Below, in pieces: positions 39,648-47,777 of a DNA stretch of 64,000 nt. This DNA comes from Desertimonas sp963732335 (lineage in GTDB: Bacteria > Actinomycetota > Acidimicrobiia > Acidimicrobiales > Ilumatobacteraceae): contig CAVSZO010000026.1 in assembly GCA_963732335.1 (NCBI GenBank), positions 310,001 to 374,000 of the forward strand, in the 5' to 3' direction. Position 1 is the first letter of the stretch; each line of letters begins with the position of its first letter. The notes beneath the pieces were generated by a model. It was not told the origin of the DNA, did not search any database, and saw nothing but the letters and a program-made list of their open reading frames with translations. Made by a program: the position numbers and the translations under genes.

Positions 39648-40559
39648 CTACGGCGCGGTTCCGGCGTGTGCGGCGCGGAACGTGTCGATGAAGCCGTTGT
39701 AGCGGGCGGCGATGCGTCCCCGAGCTACCGCCGTATCGAGTTCGCCTCGGTGGTGGGCGAGCACGGCGTCGGACCAGATGCTCCGGCCGACCGCGAAGCC
39801 GGAGTAGCCACCGGCTGCCGCCGCCTCCAACCACCGATTGACCGTCTCGACCCCGGCCCCGGCACCGAGGACCACCACAGCGGTGCGGTCGCGGCCGTCG
39901 CGGCGGGCCGCCGCGGCGATGGCCGCGCAGCCGGCAGGGTCGGCGACTCCCTCGACCTTCCATACGTCGGCGTTGACGCCGGCGTCTTGGATCTGCGTGA
40001 TCGCCTCGACGACGAGGTGCGGGCGGATCGCCACCTCGAGCTCGTCGGCGGTCCGTTCGGCGTGCTCGGCCGCCGAGTAGGGAGTGAGCAGCTCGAGGAG
40101 AAAGCCCGACGTGCTCGTCGCGCAGGCGTCACTGATCTGGCCGAGTCGATCGAGCTGGGTGGCGATGTCGGCCGCGTCTCCGTCGGCACGGTGGCGGATC
40201 AGCACCTTGACGAAGTCCGGCGGATCAGCGGCGAGCCGATCGCGCCAGTCGTCGTGCTCGAACTCGAGAACCTTCTGCCCGCTGCGCTCGAACGCCAGGG
40301 CGACGGCGACCCCGGTTCGCCGTGCCACGGCGATGGCCGCCGCGCCGTACCGATCGTCGATGAGGATGCCGAGATCGCCGTTGGCGCCGACGCTGCCCCG
40401 TTCGACGGCGACGTCGCCGAGCGCCTCGGCGACGAGCGCCTTGGCTGCGGTGAGCCGCTCACGATCATCCTCGGCGACTGGTCCGTCGATCCCGAACAAT
40501 CGCTCGAACGACTGCCGGTGGTCGACGGCGAGCAGGAACAGCTCGTGGCGGCTGGTCAC
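39648..40559 (-). CDS. DUF2090/IolJ-like phospho-keto-sugar aldolase
   Basis: Intact 303-residue protein that looks like the aldolase half of IolC-type fusions (DUF2090, 5-dehydro-2-deoxy-phosphogluconate aldolase). Seen: LFLLAVDHRQSFERLFG, GILIDDRYGA, FVKVLIRHRADGDA, FLLELLTPY, DVWKVEGVAD and the closing GFAVGRSIWSDAVLAHHRGE. The phospho-sugar-binding AVVVLGAGAG is kept. No inositol genes (iolG, E, D, B) are present, so the substrate may be a different phosphorylated ketose. GTG 40559 overlaps the upstream aldolase stop (GTGA), placing both aldolases in one coupled operon. Confidence 0.82.
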   Translation of the reverse strand: MTSRHELFLLAVDHRQSFERLFGIDGPVAEDDRERLTAAKALVAEALGDVAVERGSVGANGDLGILIDDRYGAAAIAVARRTGVAVALAFERSGQKVLEFEHDDWRDRLAADPPDFVKVLIRHRADGDAADIATQLDRLGQISDACATSTSGFLLELLTPYSAAEHAERTADELEVAIRPHLVVEAITQIQDAGVNADVWKVEGVADPAGCAAIAAAARRDGRDRTAVVVLGAGAGVETVNRWLEAAAAGGYSGFAVGRSIWSDAVLAHHRGELDTAVARGRIAARYNGFIDTFRAAHAGTAP

Positions 40560-41377
40560 GACAGCGCGGCGGCGGCGCTGTCGACCGACGCATCGTCGTG
40601 AATGAGCGCCTTGAGCGCGGACGCCATCGCCACAGGACGATCGTGCTGGAAGATGTTGCGGCCGAACACGACGCCGGCAGCGCCGCAGTCGAGCAGGTGG
40701 CGGGTCAGCGTCAGGACTTCCCGATCGTCCCCCTTGGAGCCGCCTCGGGCGAGGTACGGCACGTCGCCGCACACGCGGATGGCCCGCCGCATCGCCCCCT
40801 CGGTGGCCAGGATTCCTGCCTTCACGATGTCGGCCCCGGCCTCGACCGCCTGGCGCACGAGTGGCACCAGCCGCTCCTCGTCAGCCACGTCGTGGTACCG
40901 CCCGTCACGGCGCTCGAACGGGATCGGCTCGACCATCAGTGGGAGCCCGAAGTGCTCACACTGCGCCTTGGCGGCGAAGACGTTACGCAGGCAGGCCTGA
41001 CGCACTGACGGGTCGTCGTCGGCGTCGAGCAGGTTGATCAGCACTGCCGCGGCGTCGAGGCGGACGGCCCGGAGGGCGGCGTCGTCGACCAGGTTGCTCT
41101 CGGCCCGCGGCGGCGACAAGTACAGGTTCGTGACATCGCCGCGGACGGTGAGGGCCGGGAGCGGACGCCCCTCGATCCCGGCGAGGAGGCGGGCCTGACC
41201 GGCGGACATCAACACCCCGTCGGGGCCGACGGCGGTGACGGCGTCCAGCACGCCGGCGAGATCCTCGATCGCCGGCAGGTCGGCCGGGACGGCAAAGAAG
41301 CCATGGTCGAGGGCGACGACGAAGGAACGTCCCGACTTCGGTTGCAGGAGACGGCGGAGTCGGGTGAGGTGAGACAT
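40556..41377 (-). CDS. Class I aldolase of the DeoC/LacD/FbaB family
   Basis: Intact 273-residue barrel. FVVALDHGFF opens the fold, the likely Schiff-base Lys is in AGADIVKAGI, and VPYLARGGSKGDDREVL plus GVVFGRNIFQHDRPVAM form the phosphate-binding C-terminal strands, as in archaeal-type fructose-bisphosphate aldolase and LsrF. ATG 41377 is preferred over an ATG at 41389 that would lie inside the first operator palindrome. First gene of the minus-strand operon. Likely to cleave the bisphosphate made by the divergent PfkB kinase, by inference. Confidence 0.88.
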   Translation of the reverse strand: MSHLTRLRRLLQPKSGRSFVVALDHGFFAVPADLPAIEDLAGVLDAVTAVGPDGVLMSAGQARLLAGIEGRPLPALTVRGDVTNLYLSPPRAESNLVDDAALRAVRLDAAAVLINLLDADDDPSVRQACLRNVFAAKAQCEHFGLPLMVEPIPFERRDGRYHDVADEERLVPLVRQAVEAGADIVKAGILATEGAMRRAIRVCGDVPYLARGGSKGDDREVLTLTRHLLDCGAAGVVFGRNIFQHDRPVAMASALKALIHDDASVDSAAAALS

Positions 41378-41382
41378 CTGTC

Positions 41383-41417
41383 TTGACATCGATGTCAGAC
41401 TCTGACATCGATGTCAA
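41383..41417. promoter_or_regulatory. Twin LacI-type operators in the divergent sugar-locus promoter
   Basis: TGACATCGATGTCA, a perfect 14-bp palindrome with a central CG, occurs at 41384-41397 and again at 41403-41416, centres 19 bp apart. Flanks are mirrored (CT... and ...AG), so the whole 35-bp block is nearly palindromic. Each copy also supplies a consensus -35 TTGACA, one for each direction (41383-41388 plus, 41417-41412 minus). Bound repressor would block both promoters. The LacI-family gene at 42429 is the obvious partner. Confidence 0.85.
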
Positions 41418-41449
41418 GAGGCAGATCACCAAGGGGGTAGTGGAGTCTG

Positions 41450-42432
41450 ATGCTCGTCGTCGGTCTCAACCAGACGATCGACCGCACGATCCAACTCCCC
41501 GTGCTCGCTGCCGGTCAAGTGCTCCGCGCCACCGATGCGGTGGTCACGCCGGGCGGCAAGGCGGTGAACGTCTGCCGGGCCGCCGTGACCCTGGGCGCCC
41601 CAGCCCACCTCGTCGGCCCGTTCCCCGGCCGGCTCGGCGCCGTTGCCGTCGACCTGCTCGAGGCCGAGGGACTCGCCGTCACGGCCGTAGCGGTTGGTGG
41701 CGAGCTGCGTGGCACGACCGTGGTGATCGAAGCTGCCGGCCGCACCACCGTCATCAACGAGCCGGGGCCGACGCTGAGCGACACCGAATGGCGCGACGTT
41801 GTGGCCGCTGTCGCCGCCGCGATCGGCACAGGCGTCTTCGTGGCGATCAGCGGCAGCGTGCCGCCAGGCGTTGGAGAAGGCGCCCACCGCAGCCTGATCG
41901 AGCTGGTCCACGAACGGGGCGGCACGGCCGCCGTCGACGTGACCGCCGCCCGGCTTGTCGAGGCGGCCGCCGCGGGAGCCGACATCGTCAGCCCGAACCT
42001 GGTCGAAGCCGAGCACGCACTCGGCATCGGAGTGGTGTCGTCGGCAGTTGGAACTGGTGAGGTCGTCGACCTCGACGACGCTCGATGCCGGCGACGTCGC
42101 CGCCCGGTCGCGGGCCGCCGCCGCGGCGCTCGTGGAGGTCGGGGCCCGGGCCGCCATCGTGTCGGCCGGGCGACACGGCGTCGCCTGTCGATCGCACGAT
42201 CTCGACGTGTTCGTGCCGGCGCCGACGGTGGTCGTGATCAACCCGATCGGCGCCGGCGATGCACTCCTCGGAGCGACACTCGTCGCCCTCGAGCGCGGCC
42301 GCACGCTCGAGGCCGCAGTTCGTGACGGCGTCGCCTATGCCGCGGCGTCGGTCGCCCATCCAGTCGCCGGCTACGCCGACGTCGCGTTGGTCGCCGAACT
42401 CGCCGCGACCACACTGGAGCGCGTCGAGGTGA
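41450..42432 (+). CDS. PfkB-family sugar kinase (1-phosphofructokinase/tagatose-6-phosphate kinase type), frame broken
   Basis: About 325-residue ribokinase-fold kinase. The opening MLVVGLNQTIDRTIQLP and GGKAVNVCRAAVTLGA are typical of 1-phosphofructokinase-like members. The C-terminal ATP/anion-hole motif is NPIGAGDALLGATLVAL (catalytic Asp ~42260). An indel near 42070 splits it. After the break the frame runs without a stop into the LacI gene; the natural stop would be the TGA in GTGA at 42430-42432, so a further indel near the end is suspected. Shine-Dalgarno AGGGGGT lies 12 bp before ATG 41450. First plus-strand gene after the operators. Confidence 0.85.
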
Positions 42433-43451
42433 GCGGCAGCGCCGCCCCGAGCAGGCGGGCGCCAACGGTCAGCGACGTCGCCGGGCGCGCCGGGGTCTCA
42501 CCGAAGACCGTGTCGCGGGCGCTCAACAACGAGGGCAACGTCAGTCCGGAGAAGGTCGACCGGGTCCGCCGCGCCGCGGCCGAGCTGGGCTTCCGGCCCA
42601 ACCAATTCGCCCGCCTGCTGCGCACGCAGGGCGTGGCTTCGATGATTGGCGTCGTGACGGCGAGCGTGGGCGACCCGTTCTGGACGGGCGTGCTGCAAGG
42701 AGTCGAGGCGGTCATCGGAGGCGGCGACCGCTTCATCCTGTCGGCCTCGACGCGGGACCGCTCCGAACGCGAATCCGAGATCGTCGCGGCAATGGTCGAG
42801 CGACGAGTCATGGCGCTCCTCGTCGTGCCGACGGCGCTCGATCAGTCGTACCTCGGCGACATCGCGGCCGGCGGCACCCCGGTCGTTTGCCTCGACCGCC
42901 CCGCCGTGGGGGCCGACATCGATGCCGTGGTCGCCGACGACTTTGGAGGCGTCCGCAGGGGGATGGCCCTGCTCATCGAACGTGGTCACCGCCGCATCGC
43001 CTTCTTGGGTACCGGATCGATCTACACCACGGCGAAGCGGGTCGAGGGCTACCGGCAGGCCCTGGCCACCGCCGGGATCCCCTACGACGATGCCCTCCTG
43101 CACGCTGCCATCAACGAACCTTCACTGGTCGATCCGGCAGTCGACTCCCTGCTCACCCTCGCTGATCCACCGACGGCCGTGTTCGCCGCCAACGTCAACA
43201 CCTCAGTCGGGCTGCTGGCAGGTTTGCGCCCGCGCCAGTGGGCGCCGGCCATCGTCGCCTTCAGCGACTTCGATGCGGCCCGCATCCACAACCCGACCGT
43301 GACCGTCGTCGACAACGACCCGGTCGAGCTCGGCCGGCGCGGCGCCGAGCTCGCCCTCGAACGCCTCGACGGATATCGCGGTCCCGCCCGCCGCGTCTGC
43401 ATCGACACCCCGATCATCGAGCGTGAGAGTCACCTGGTGGGACCGTCATGA
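42429..43451 (+). CDS. LacI-family sugar-responsive repressor
   Basis: About 340 residues. Helix-turn-helix and hinge: TVSDVAGRAGVSPKTVSRAL and ELGFRPNQFARLL. The effector domain has the periplasmic-binding-protein fold (IGVVTASVGDPFWTGVLQGV, VCLDRPAVGADIDAVVADD, RRIAFLGTGS, AVFAANVNTSVG, IVAFSDFD). Start GTG 42429 is chosen because it makes the GTGA overlap common in this genome, although the kinase frame reads through into it. The stop overlaps manA (ATGA). It likely binds the twin palindromes at 41384-41416 and releases them with the pathway sugar or sugar phosphate. Confidence 0.92.
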   Translation: MSGSAAPSRRAPTVSDVAGRAGVSPKTVSRALNNEGNVSPEKVDRVRRAAAELGFRPNQFARLLRTQGVASMIGVVTASVGDPFWTGVLQGVEAVIGGGDRFILSASTRDRSERESEIVAAMVERRVMALLVVPTALDQSYLGDIAAGGTPVVCLDRPAVGADIDAVVADDFGGVRRGMALLIERGHRRIAFLGTGSIYTTAKRVEGYRQALATAGIPYDDALLHAAINEPSLVDPAVDSLLTLADPPTAVFAANVNTSVGLLAGLRPRQWAPAIVAFSDFDAARIHNPTVTVVDNDPVELGRRGAELALERLDGYRGPARRVCIDTPIIERESHLVGPS

Positions 43452-44539
43452 TCGCGACGCGCCCGTACCCGCTGCCACCGAACGTGATCGAGCACTTCTA
43501 CCTCGGCGGCGAGCGGATCGCCGCGATGCGCGGCCACGCTGCGCCGGCGGATCCCGCCGCACGGCCCGGCGACCCGCTGCGGCGGCCCGAGGAGTGGCTC
43601 GCCTCGACGGTGGCGCGGTGGGGCACCGACGGCTCGGGCCTCACCGAACTCGGATCGCTCGGCCCGCTGCGTGAGCTCATCGCCGCCGATCCCGAGGATT
43701 GGCTCGGGTCCGCCCACGTCGCCCGGTGGGGGTCGTCGCCAGCGCTGCTGGTGAAGCTGATCGACGCCGGGCAGCGCCTTCCGGTACACGTCCACCCCAC
43801 TCGCCAGTTCGCGACCAAGCACCTCGGCTGTCCGTTCGGCAAGACCGAGGCCTGGGTCGTGCTCGACGTCCCGCCCGGCGGCGGGACGGTGTTCGTCGGG
43901 ACCACCCGACCGGTCCGCCGCGACGAGTGGGCCGAGCTCGTCGACGCCCAGGCGACGGATGCGATGCTCGACCTCCTCCACCCGGTCACGGTGAACGTCG
44001 GAGACGGCGTCCTCGTTCCCTCGTCGACGCCGCACTGCATCGATGCCGGCGTCTTCATCGTCGAGCTGCAGGAGCCGACGGACTTCTCGGTGCTGCTGGA
44101 GTGGGAGGGCTTCGCCATCGACGGACGGGCAGACGGCCACCTCGGCCTCGGGTTCGGCACGGCCATCGACGCCGTGCGCACCGACGCGTTCAGTGCTGCC
44201 GATCTCGACCGGCTCATCCGGCGGGTGCCGCCCGCCGGTCACGCCGCCGGCAATCCGCGCCGGTTGCTGCCGGAGGACGCCGATCCGTACTTCCGCGCCT
44301 GGGCAGTCGACGGCACGACTGGGCCAACGACGATTCCTGAGGCGTTCTCCGTCGTCGTGATCACCGGCGGCGCCGGCACGCTGGGCTGGGACGGAGACAG
44401 TTCGACGATCACCAGTGGCGACGCCTTCGTGGTCCCCCACGCGGCCGGCCCGTTGACGTTCAGCGCAGGCGTCACGGCGGTGGTCGCCCAGCCACCGGCG
44501 CCCGACGCACCCGAACCCGTCGAGCAGGACGTGGCATGA
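43448..44539 (+). CDS. manA: Type I mannose-6-phosphate isomerase-like protein
   Basis: Intact 363-residue cupin metalloenzyme that would interconvert an aldose-6-phosphate with the ketose-6-phosphate. Zinc ligands are visible: His residues in LPVHVHPTRQFA, Glu in FGKTEAWVVLD, and His in SSTPHCID. The second cupin holds FSVVVITGGAGTLGWDG. Overlaps LacI and the next kinase gene by 4 bp each. Because it is embedded in a dedicated sugar locus, the real substrate may differ from mannose-6-phosphate. Confidence 0.88.
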   Translation: MIATRPYPLPPNVIEHFYLGGERIAAMRGHAAPADPAARPGDPLRRPEEWLASTVARWGTDGSGLTELGSLGPLRELIAADPEDWLGSAHVARWGSSPALLVKLIDAGQRLPVHVHPTRQFATKHLGCPFGKTEAWVVLDVPPGGGTVFVGTTRPVRRDEWAELVDAQATDAMLDLLHPVTVNVGDGVLVPSSTPHCIDAGVFIVELQEPTDFSVLLEWEGFAIDGRADGHLGLGFGTAIDAVRTDAFSAADLDRLIRRVPPAGHAAGNPRRLLPEDADPYFRAWAVDGTTGPTTIPEAFSVVVITGGAGTLGWDGDSSTITSGDAFVVPHAAGPLTFSAGVTAVVAQPPAPDAPEPVEQDVA

Positions 44540-45861
44540 GCGACGTACTGGTAGGTGTCGATGTCGGCTCGAGCCGCGTCAAGGCGGTCGTCGTCGACCT
44601 GACCGGCGCCGAGCTGGCATCCTCCGCCGTGGACACTCCGTGGGTGGTCGACGGCCATGCCGTCGAGATGGACGCCGCGGCGCTGGCGCAGACGGTCCGG
44701 ACGGTCGTTGCCACTGCGCTCGACCAGCGTGGCGGCGACGATCACGTCATCGCGGTGGGAGTCACCAGCGTCGGCGAGTCGGGAGTACTGCTCGACCGCC
44801 ACGGCGAACCGGCCGCGCCGATCATCGCCTGGTACGACCAACGCGGCGACGTCGAGCTGATCGCCAAGGAGCTGCCGGATCTGCCGGCGCGCACCGGGGT
44901 GCGCTTCGATCCGGTGGCGACGATCTTCAAGCTTCCCGAGCTGCTACGTCGCGGCGACGGGGTGCGCTGGCTGAACACGGCGGAATGGGTGGTTCGATCA
45001 CTGGGAGGCGACGAGACGAGCGAGATGAGCCTCGCCGGGCGGACCGGCCTGTGCGACCTGCACACCGCCACCTGGTGGCCCGATGCCCTCGACTTCCTCG
45101 GTGTCGACCGCTCGTTCCTGCCCAGCGAGCCGGTACTCGGCGTGGTCGGCGCCGGGCGGGCGTCGTTCGAGCCGATTGCCGGTGCACGTCTCGTCGTCGC
45201 CGGCCACGATCATCAGGTCGCTGCGTACGTCGCCGGTGCCGTCGAGCCGGGTTGCCTCTTCGAGTCGCTGGGCACGGCGGACGCCCTCACGCTCACCGTC
45301 ACCGCGCCGATCGACACCGCCGCTGTGCTCGCCCTCGTCGACGGCGGGGCCACCGTCGGGCGGACCGTCGTCGCCGACCGGCTGATGATGATGGCCGGCC
45401 TGCGAACGGGACAGATTCTCGAGCGCGTCGCCCGCCTCCTCGGAATCCGGGGCCGGGAGGAACGCCGCGCCCTGTCCGAGCGTGCCGTTAGCCGCCCTCC
45501 CGACCCGGATCTCGCCGTCGACCTCGTCGACGGTTTGCTGTCGATCACGGGCATCGGCGACGACACCGATGCGGCGGCGCTGTGGGCCGCCGCCGTTGTC
45601 GCGACCGGCGAAGGCACAACCGAACTCGTCGAGACGTACGCCCAACTCTTCGGGCCGGCAACCAGCGTCGTCGTCGGCGGCGGGTGGCTCAACGACCCGA
45701 CGGTCGAAGCTGCAGTCGCCCGTCGGTTCCCGACCGCCCGCCGCAGTAGGTTCGGCGAGCCCGGAGCGGTCGGCGCGGCGTGCATGGCCGGCATCAGCGC
45801 CGGCGTGCTCGACGGCCCGTTCGCGGACGCAATGATGACAGGGGGAGGCAACGGTGAGTGA
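44536..45861 (+). CDS. FGGY-family carbohydrate kinase
   Basis: Intact 441-residue sugar kinase of the hexokinase/actin fold. Phosphate-1 motif VGVDVGSSRVKAVVVD, substrate region GVTSVGESGVLLD and APIIAWYDQRG, adenosine-binding SVVVGGGWLNDP and GEPGAVGAACMAG. Likely the first intracellular step, phosphorylating the imported sugar at C5 or C6. Family members act on xylulose, gluconate, glycerol, fuculose and others, so the substrate is open. Start ATG 44536 overlaps manA. Its stop lies 8 bp inside the ABC ATPase gene. Confidence 0.92.
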   Translation: MSDVLVGVDVGSSRVKAVVVDLTGAELASSAVDTPWVVDGHAVEMDAAALAQTVRTVVATALDQRGGDDHVIAVGVTSVGESGVLLDRHGEPAAPIIAWYDQRGDVELIAKELPDLPARTGVRFDPVATIFKLPELLRRGDGVRWLNTAEWVVRSLGGDETSEMSLAGRTGLCDLHTATWWPDALDFLGVDRSFLPSEPVLGVVGAGRASFEPIAGARLVVAGHDHQVAAYVAGAVEPGCLFESLGTADALTLTVTAPIDTAAVLALVDGGATVGRTVVADRLMMMAGLRTGQILERVARLLGIRGREERRALSERAVSRPPDPDLAVDLVDGLLSITGIGDDTDAAALWAAAVVATGEGTTELVETYAQLFGPATSVVVGGGWLNDPTVEAAVARRFPTARRSRFGEPGAVGAACMAGISAGVLDGPFADAMMTGGGNGE

Positions 45862-46627
45862 TGTGAGAGTGCCAGTGCTCGAAGGGCGCGGGCTGGTCAA
45901 GACGTTCGGCACCGTCAAGGCGCTCCAGGGCGCCGACTTCGTCGTCGAGGCTGGTACGGTCACGGCGCTGATCGGCGACAACGGCGCGGGGAAGTCGACG
46001 CTCGTCAAGGTGCTCTCGGGAGTCCACCCGCCTGACGACGGCGAGATCCTCCTCGACGGCGTGCAGGTCACGTTCCGCTCCCCGCTCGACGCCCACCGGA
46101 TGGGCATCGAGACCGTGTACCAGGACCTCGCCCTGGCGCCGCATCTCGACTCCGCGGCCAACGTCTTCCTCGGCCGCGAGATCCGCCGGGGTCGCGTGTT
46201 CACCAACAAGCGGGCGATGCGCAGGCGGACGATGACCGCGTTCAACGACCTCGGGGTGACGACCGTCCAGGATCCGTCGGTCCCGGTGGCGTCGCTGTCC
46301 GGGGGACAGCGCCAATCGGTCGCCATCGCTCGCTCGGCGTTGTGGGCCAAACGGGTGATCTTCTTCGACGAGCCAACCGCCGCCCTCGGTGTGGTCCAGA
46401 CCCAACGCGTCCTCGACCTCATCCGCCGCGTCCGCGACCAGGGACTCGGCGTCGTGCTCATCACCCACACGCTGCCCGACGCCCTCGAGGTCGCCGACCG
46501 TGTCGAGGTGCTGCGCCATGGGCGGCGGTCGGCCCACTTCGACCGCGTCGACGCGACGATCGAATTGCTCGTGGCGGCGATCACCGGAGCCTTCACCAAC
46601 ATCGCACCTGTGGAGGTGCCGGCATGA
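45854..46627 (+). CDS. Sugar ABC importer ATPase, single-domain (FrcA-like)
   Basis: Intact 257-residue ATPase. Walker A GDNGAGKST, signature LSGGQRQSV, Walker B VIFFDEPTAAL, H-loop ITHTLPDAL. Most CUT2 sugar importers have a double-length ATPase (RbsA, ~500 residues). A half-length one, as here, is known from fructose-type FrcBCA systems. Start GTG 45854 overlaps the kinase gene. The stop overlaps the permease (ATGA). Energises uptake together with the permease and binding protein that follow. Confidence 0.92.
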   Translation: MSDVRVPVLEGRGLVKTFGTVKALQGADFVVEAGTVTALIGDNGAGKSTLVKVLSGVHPPDDGEILLDGVQVTFRSPLDAHRMGIETVYQDLALAPHLDSAANVFLGREIRRGRVFTNKRAMRRRTMTAFNDLGVTTVQDPSVPVASLSGGQRQSVAIARSALWAKRVIFFDEPTAALGVVQTQRVLDLIRRVRDQGLGVVLITHTLPDALEVADRVEVLRHGRRSAHFDRVDATIELLVAAITGAFTNIAPVEVPA

Positions 46628-47727
46628 ACAAGCCGACCATCGACACGTTGCAAGGTCGGACAATCGCGCCGTCGCCGGACCGGGTGGCCGACGCTCACAT
46701 CGCGGCGGAGCTCGAAGACGACACCCGCATCGAACCTCGCGGGATGCGCGGACGCATCTGGTCGACCGCCTGGATCTACACGCTGGTCGTGTTCGGCGTG
46801 GAGGTCCTGTTTTTCTCGATCACAGCCGGCGACCGCTTCCTCACGACGAGCAACCTGATCCTCACGGCGCAGAACGTGGCGGTGCTCACTGTCGTCGCCT
46901 GCGGGGCAACGTTCGTGCTGATCACCGCCGGTGTGGACCTCTCCGTCGGCTCGGTGGCGATCCTCGGTGAGGTCGTCGCCGCCAAGACGATCATCGCCGC
47001 TGGGGGCAGCGGCCTCGTCGATGCCGGTCTCGGCATCGCCGGGGGCATCGCCGTCGGATTTGTCGTCGGCGCGATCAACGGCGTCGGAGTCGCCTACCTG
47101 AAGGTCCCGCCGCTGATCGTGACGCTCGGCACGGCGCTAATGGGCCTTTCCGCCGCGCAGATCATCACCGACGGTGTCAACGTGCCGAACCGGACGCTCA
47201 ATGGCTTGGGCAACGGTCGCATCGTCGGCATCCCTTACCTCGCGCTGGTCGCCCTCGGCGTGGTCATCGTGACTGGCGTCATCCTCCACCTGACCGTCTG
47301 GGGCCGATACACGTACGCCGTCGGCTCGAACGCCGAGTCGGCGCGACGCGTCGGCATCAACGTCGACCGCCATCTGCTCAAGGTCTATGCCCTCGCCGGA
47401 TCACTGTCCGGCTTCGGCGGCGTGCTCTCGCTGGCCCGCTTCAACACCACGTCGATCGGCGGACATCAGACGGATCCACTCGAAGCGATCGCCGCGGCCG
47501 CGCTGGGCGGAACGAGCGTGTTCGGAGGGATCGGGTCGATCTTCGGGACGATGATCGGCGTGTGGATCCCCGGAGTCCTGCGCAACGGGATCATCATTCT
47601 CGGCGTGCAGGCCTACTGGCAGGGAATCATCATTGGCCTCGTGCTCGTCTTGACCGTGTGGTTCGACCAGTACAAGCGACGAGCGGCGGCCGGTGGCGGC
47701 TCACACTGGCGGCGCCGCCGACGGTGA
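46624..47727 (+). CDS. Sugar ABC importer permease (RbsC/FrcC-like)
   Basis: Intact 367-residue inner-membrane permease of the CUT2 class. A ~50-residue hydrophilic N-terminus precedes about nine or ten spans, e.g. WIYTLVVFGVEVLFFSI, VAVLTVVACGATFVLITAGV, GLGIAGGIAVGFVVGAINGV and IPYLALVALGVVIVTGVIL. The family signatures TAGVDLSVGSV, GRYTYAVGSNAESARRVGI and AAALGGTSVFGGIGS are present. The C-terminal basic tail (HWRRRRR) could be a frame-slip artefact. Followed 50 bp later by the binding-protein gene. Confidence 0.93.
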   Translation: MNKPTIDTLQGRTIAPSPDRVADAHIAAELEDDTRIEPRGMRGRIWSTAWIYTLVVFGVEVLFFSITAGDRFLTTSNLILTAQNVAVLTVVACGATFVLITAGVDLSVGSVAILGEVVAAKTIIAAGGSGLVDAGLGIAGGIAVGFVVGAINGVGVAYLKVPPLIVTLGTALMGLSAAQIITDGVNVPNRTLNGLGNGRIVGIPYLALVALGVVIVTGVILHLTVWGRYTYAVGSNAESARRVGINVDRHLLKVYALAGSLSGFGGVLSLARFNTTSIGGHQTDPLEAIAAAALGGTSVFGGIGSIFGTMIGVWIPGVLRNGIIILGVQAYWQGIIIGLVLVLTVWFDQYKRRAAAGGGSHWRRRRR

Positions 47728-47777
47728 GCAAGCGAAACCGCAATCAGCAACCAAGACCACCAACCAAGGGGGAATAC

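Noticed and set aside
41378..41389. Earlier ATG at 41389 for the class I aldolase
   Set aside because: It lies inside the first operator palindrome and adds only MSRQ. ATG 41377 fits better.
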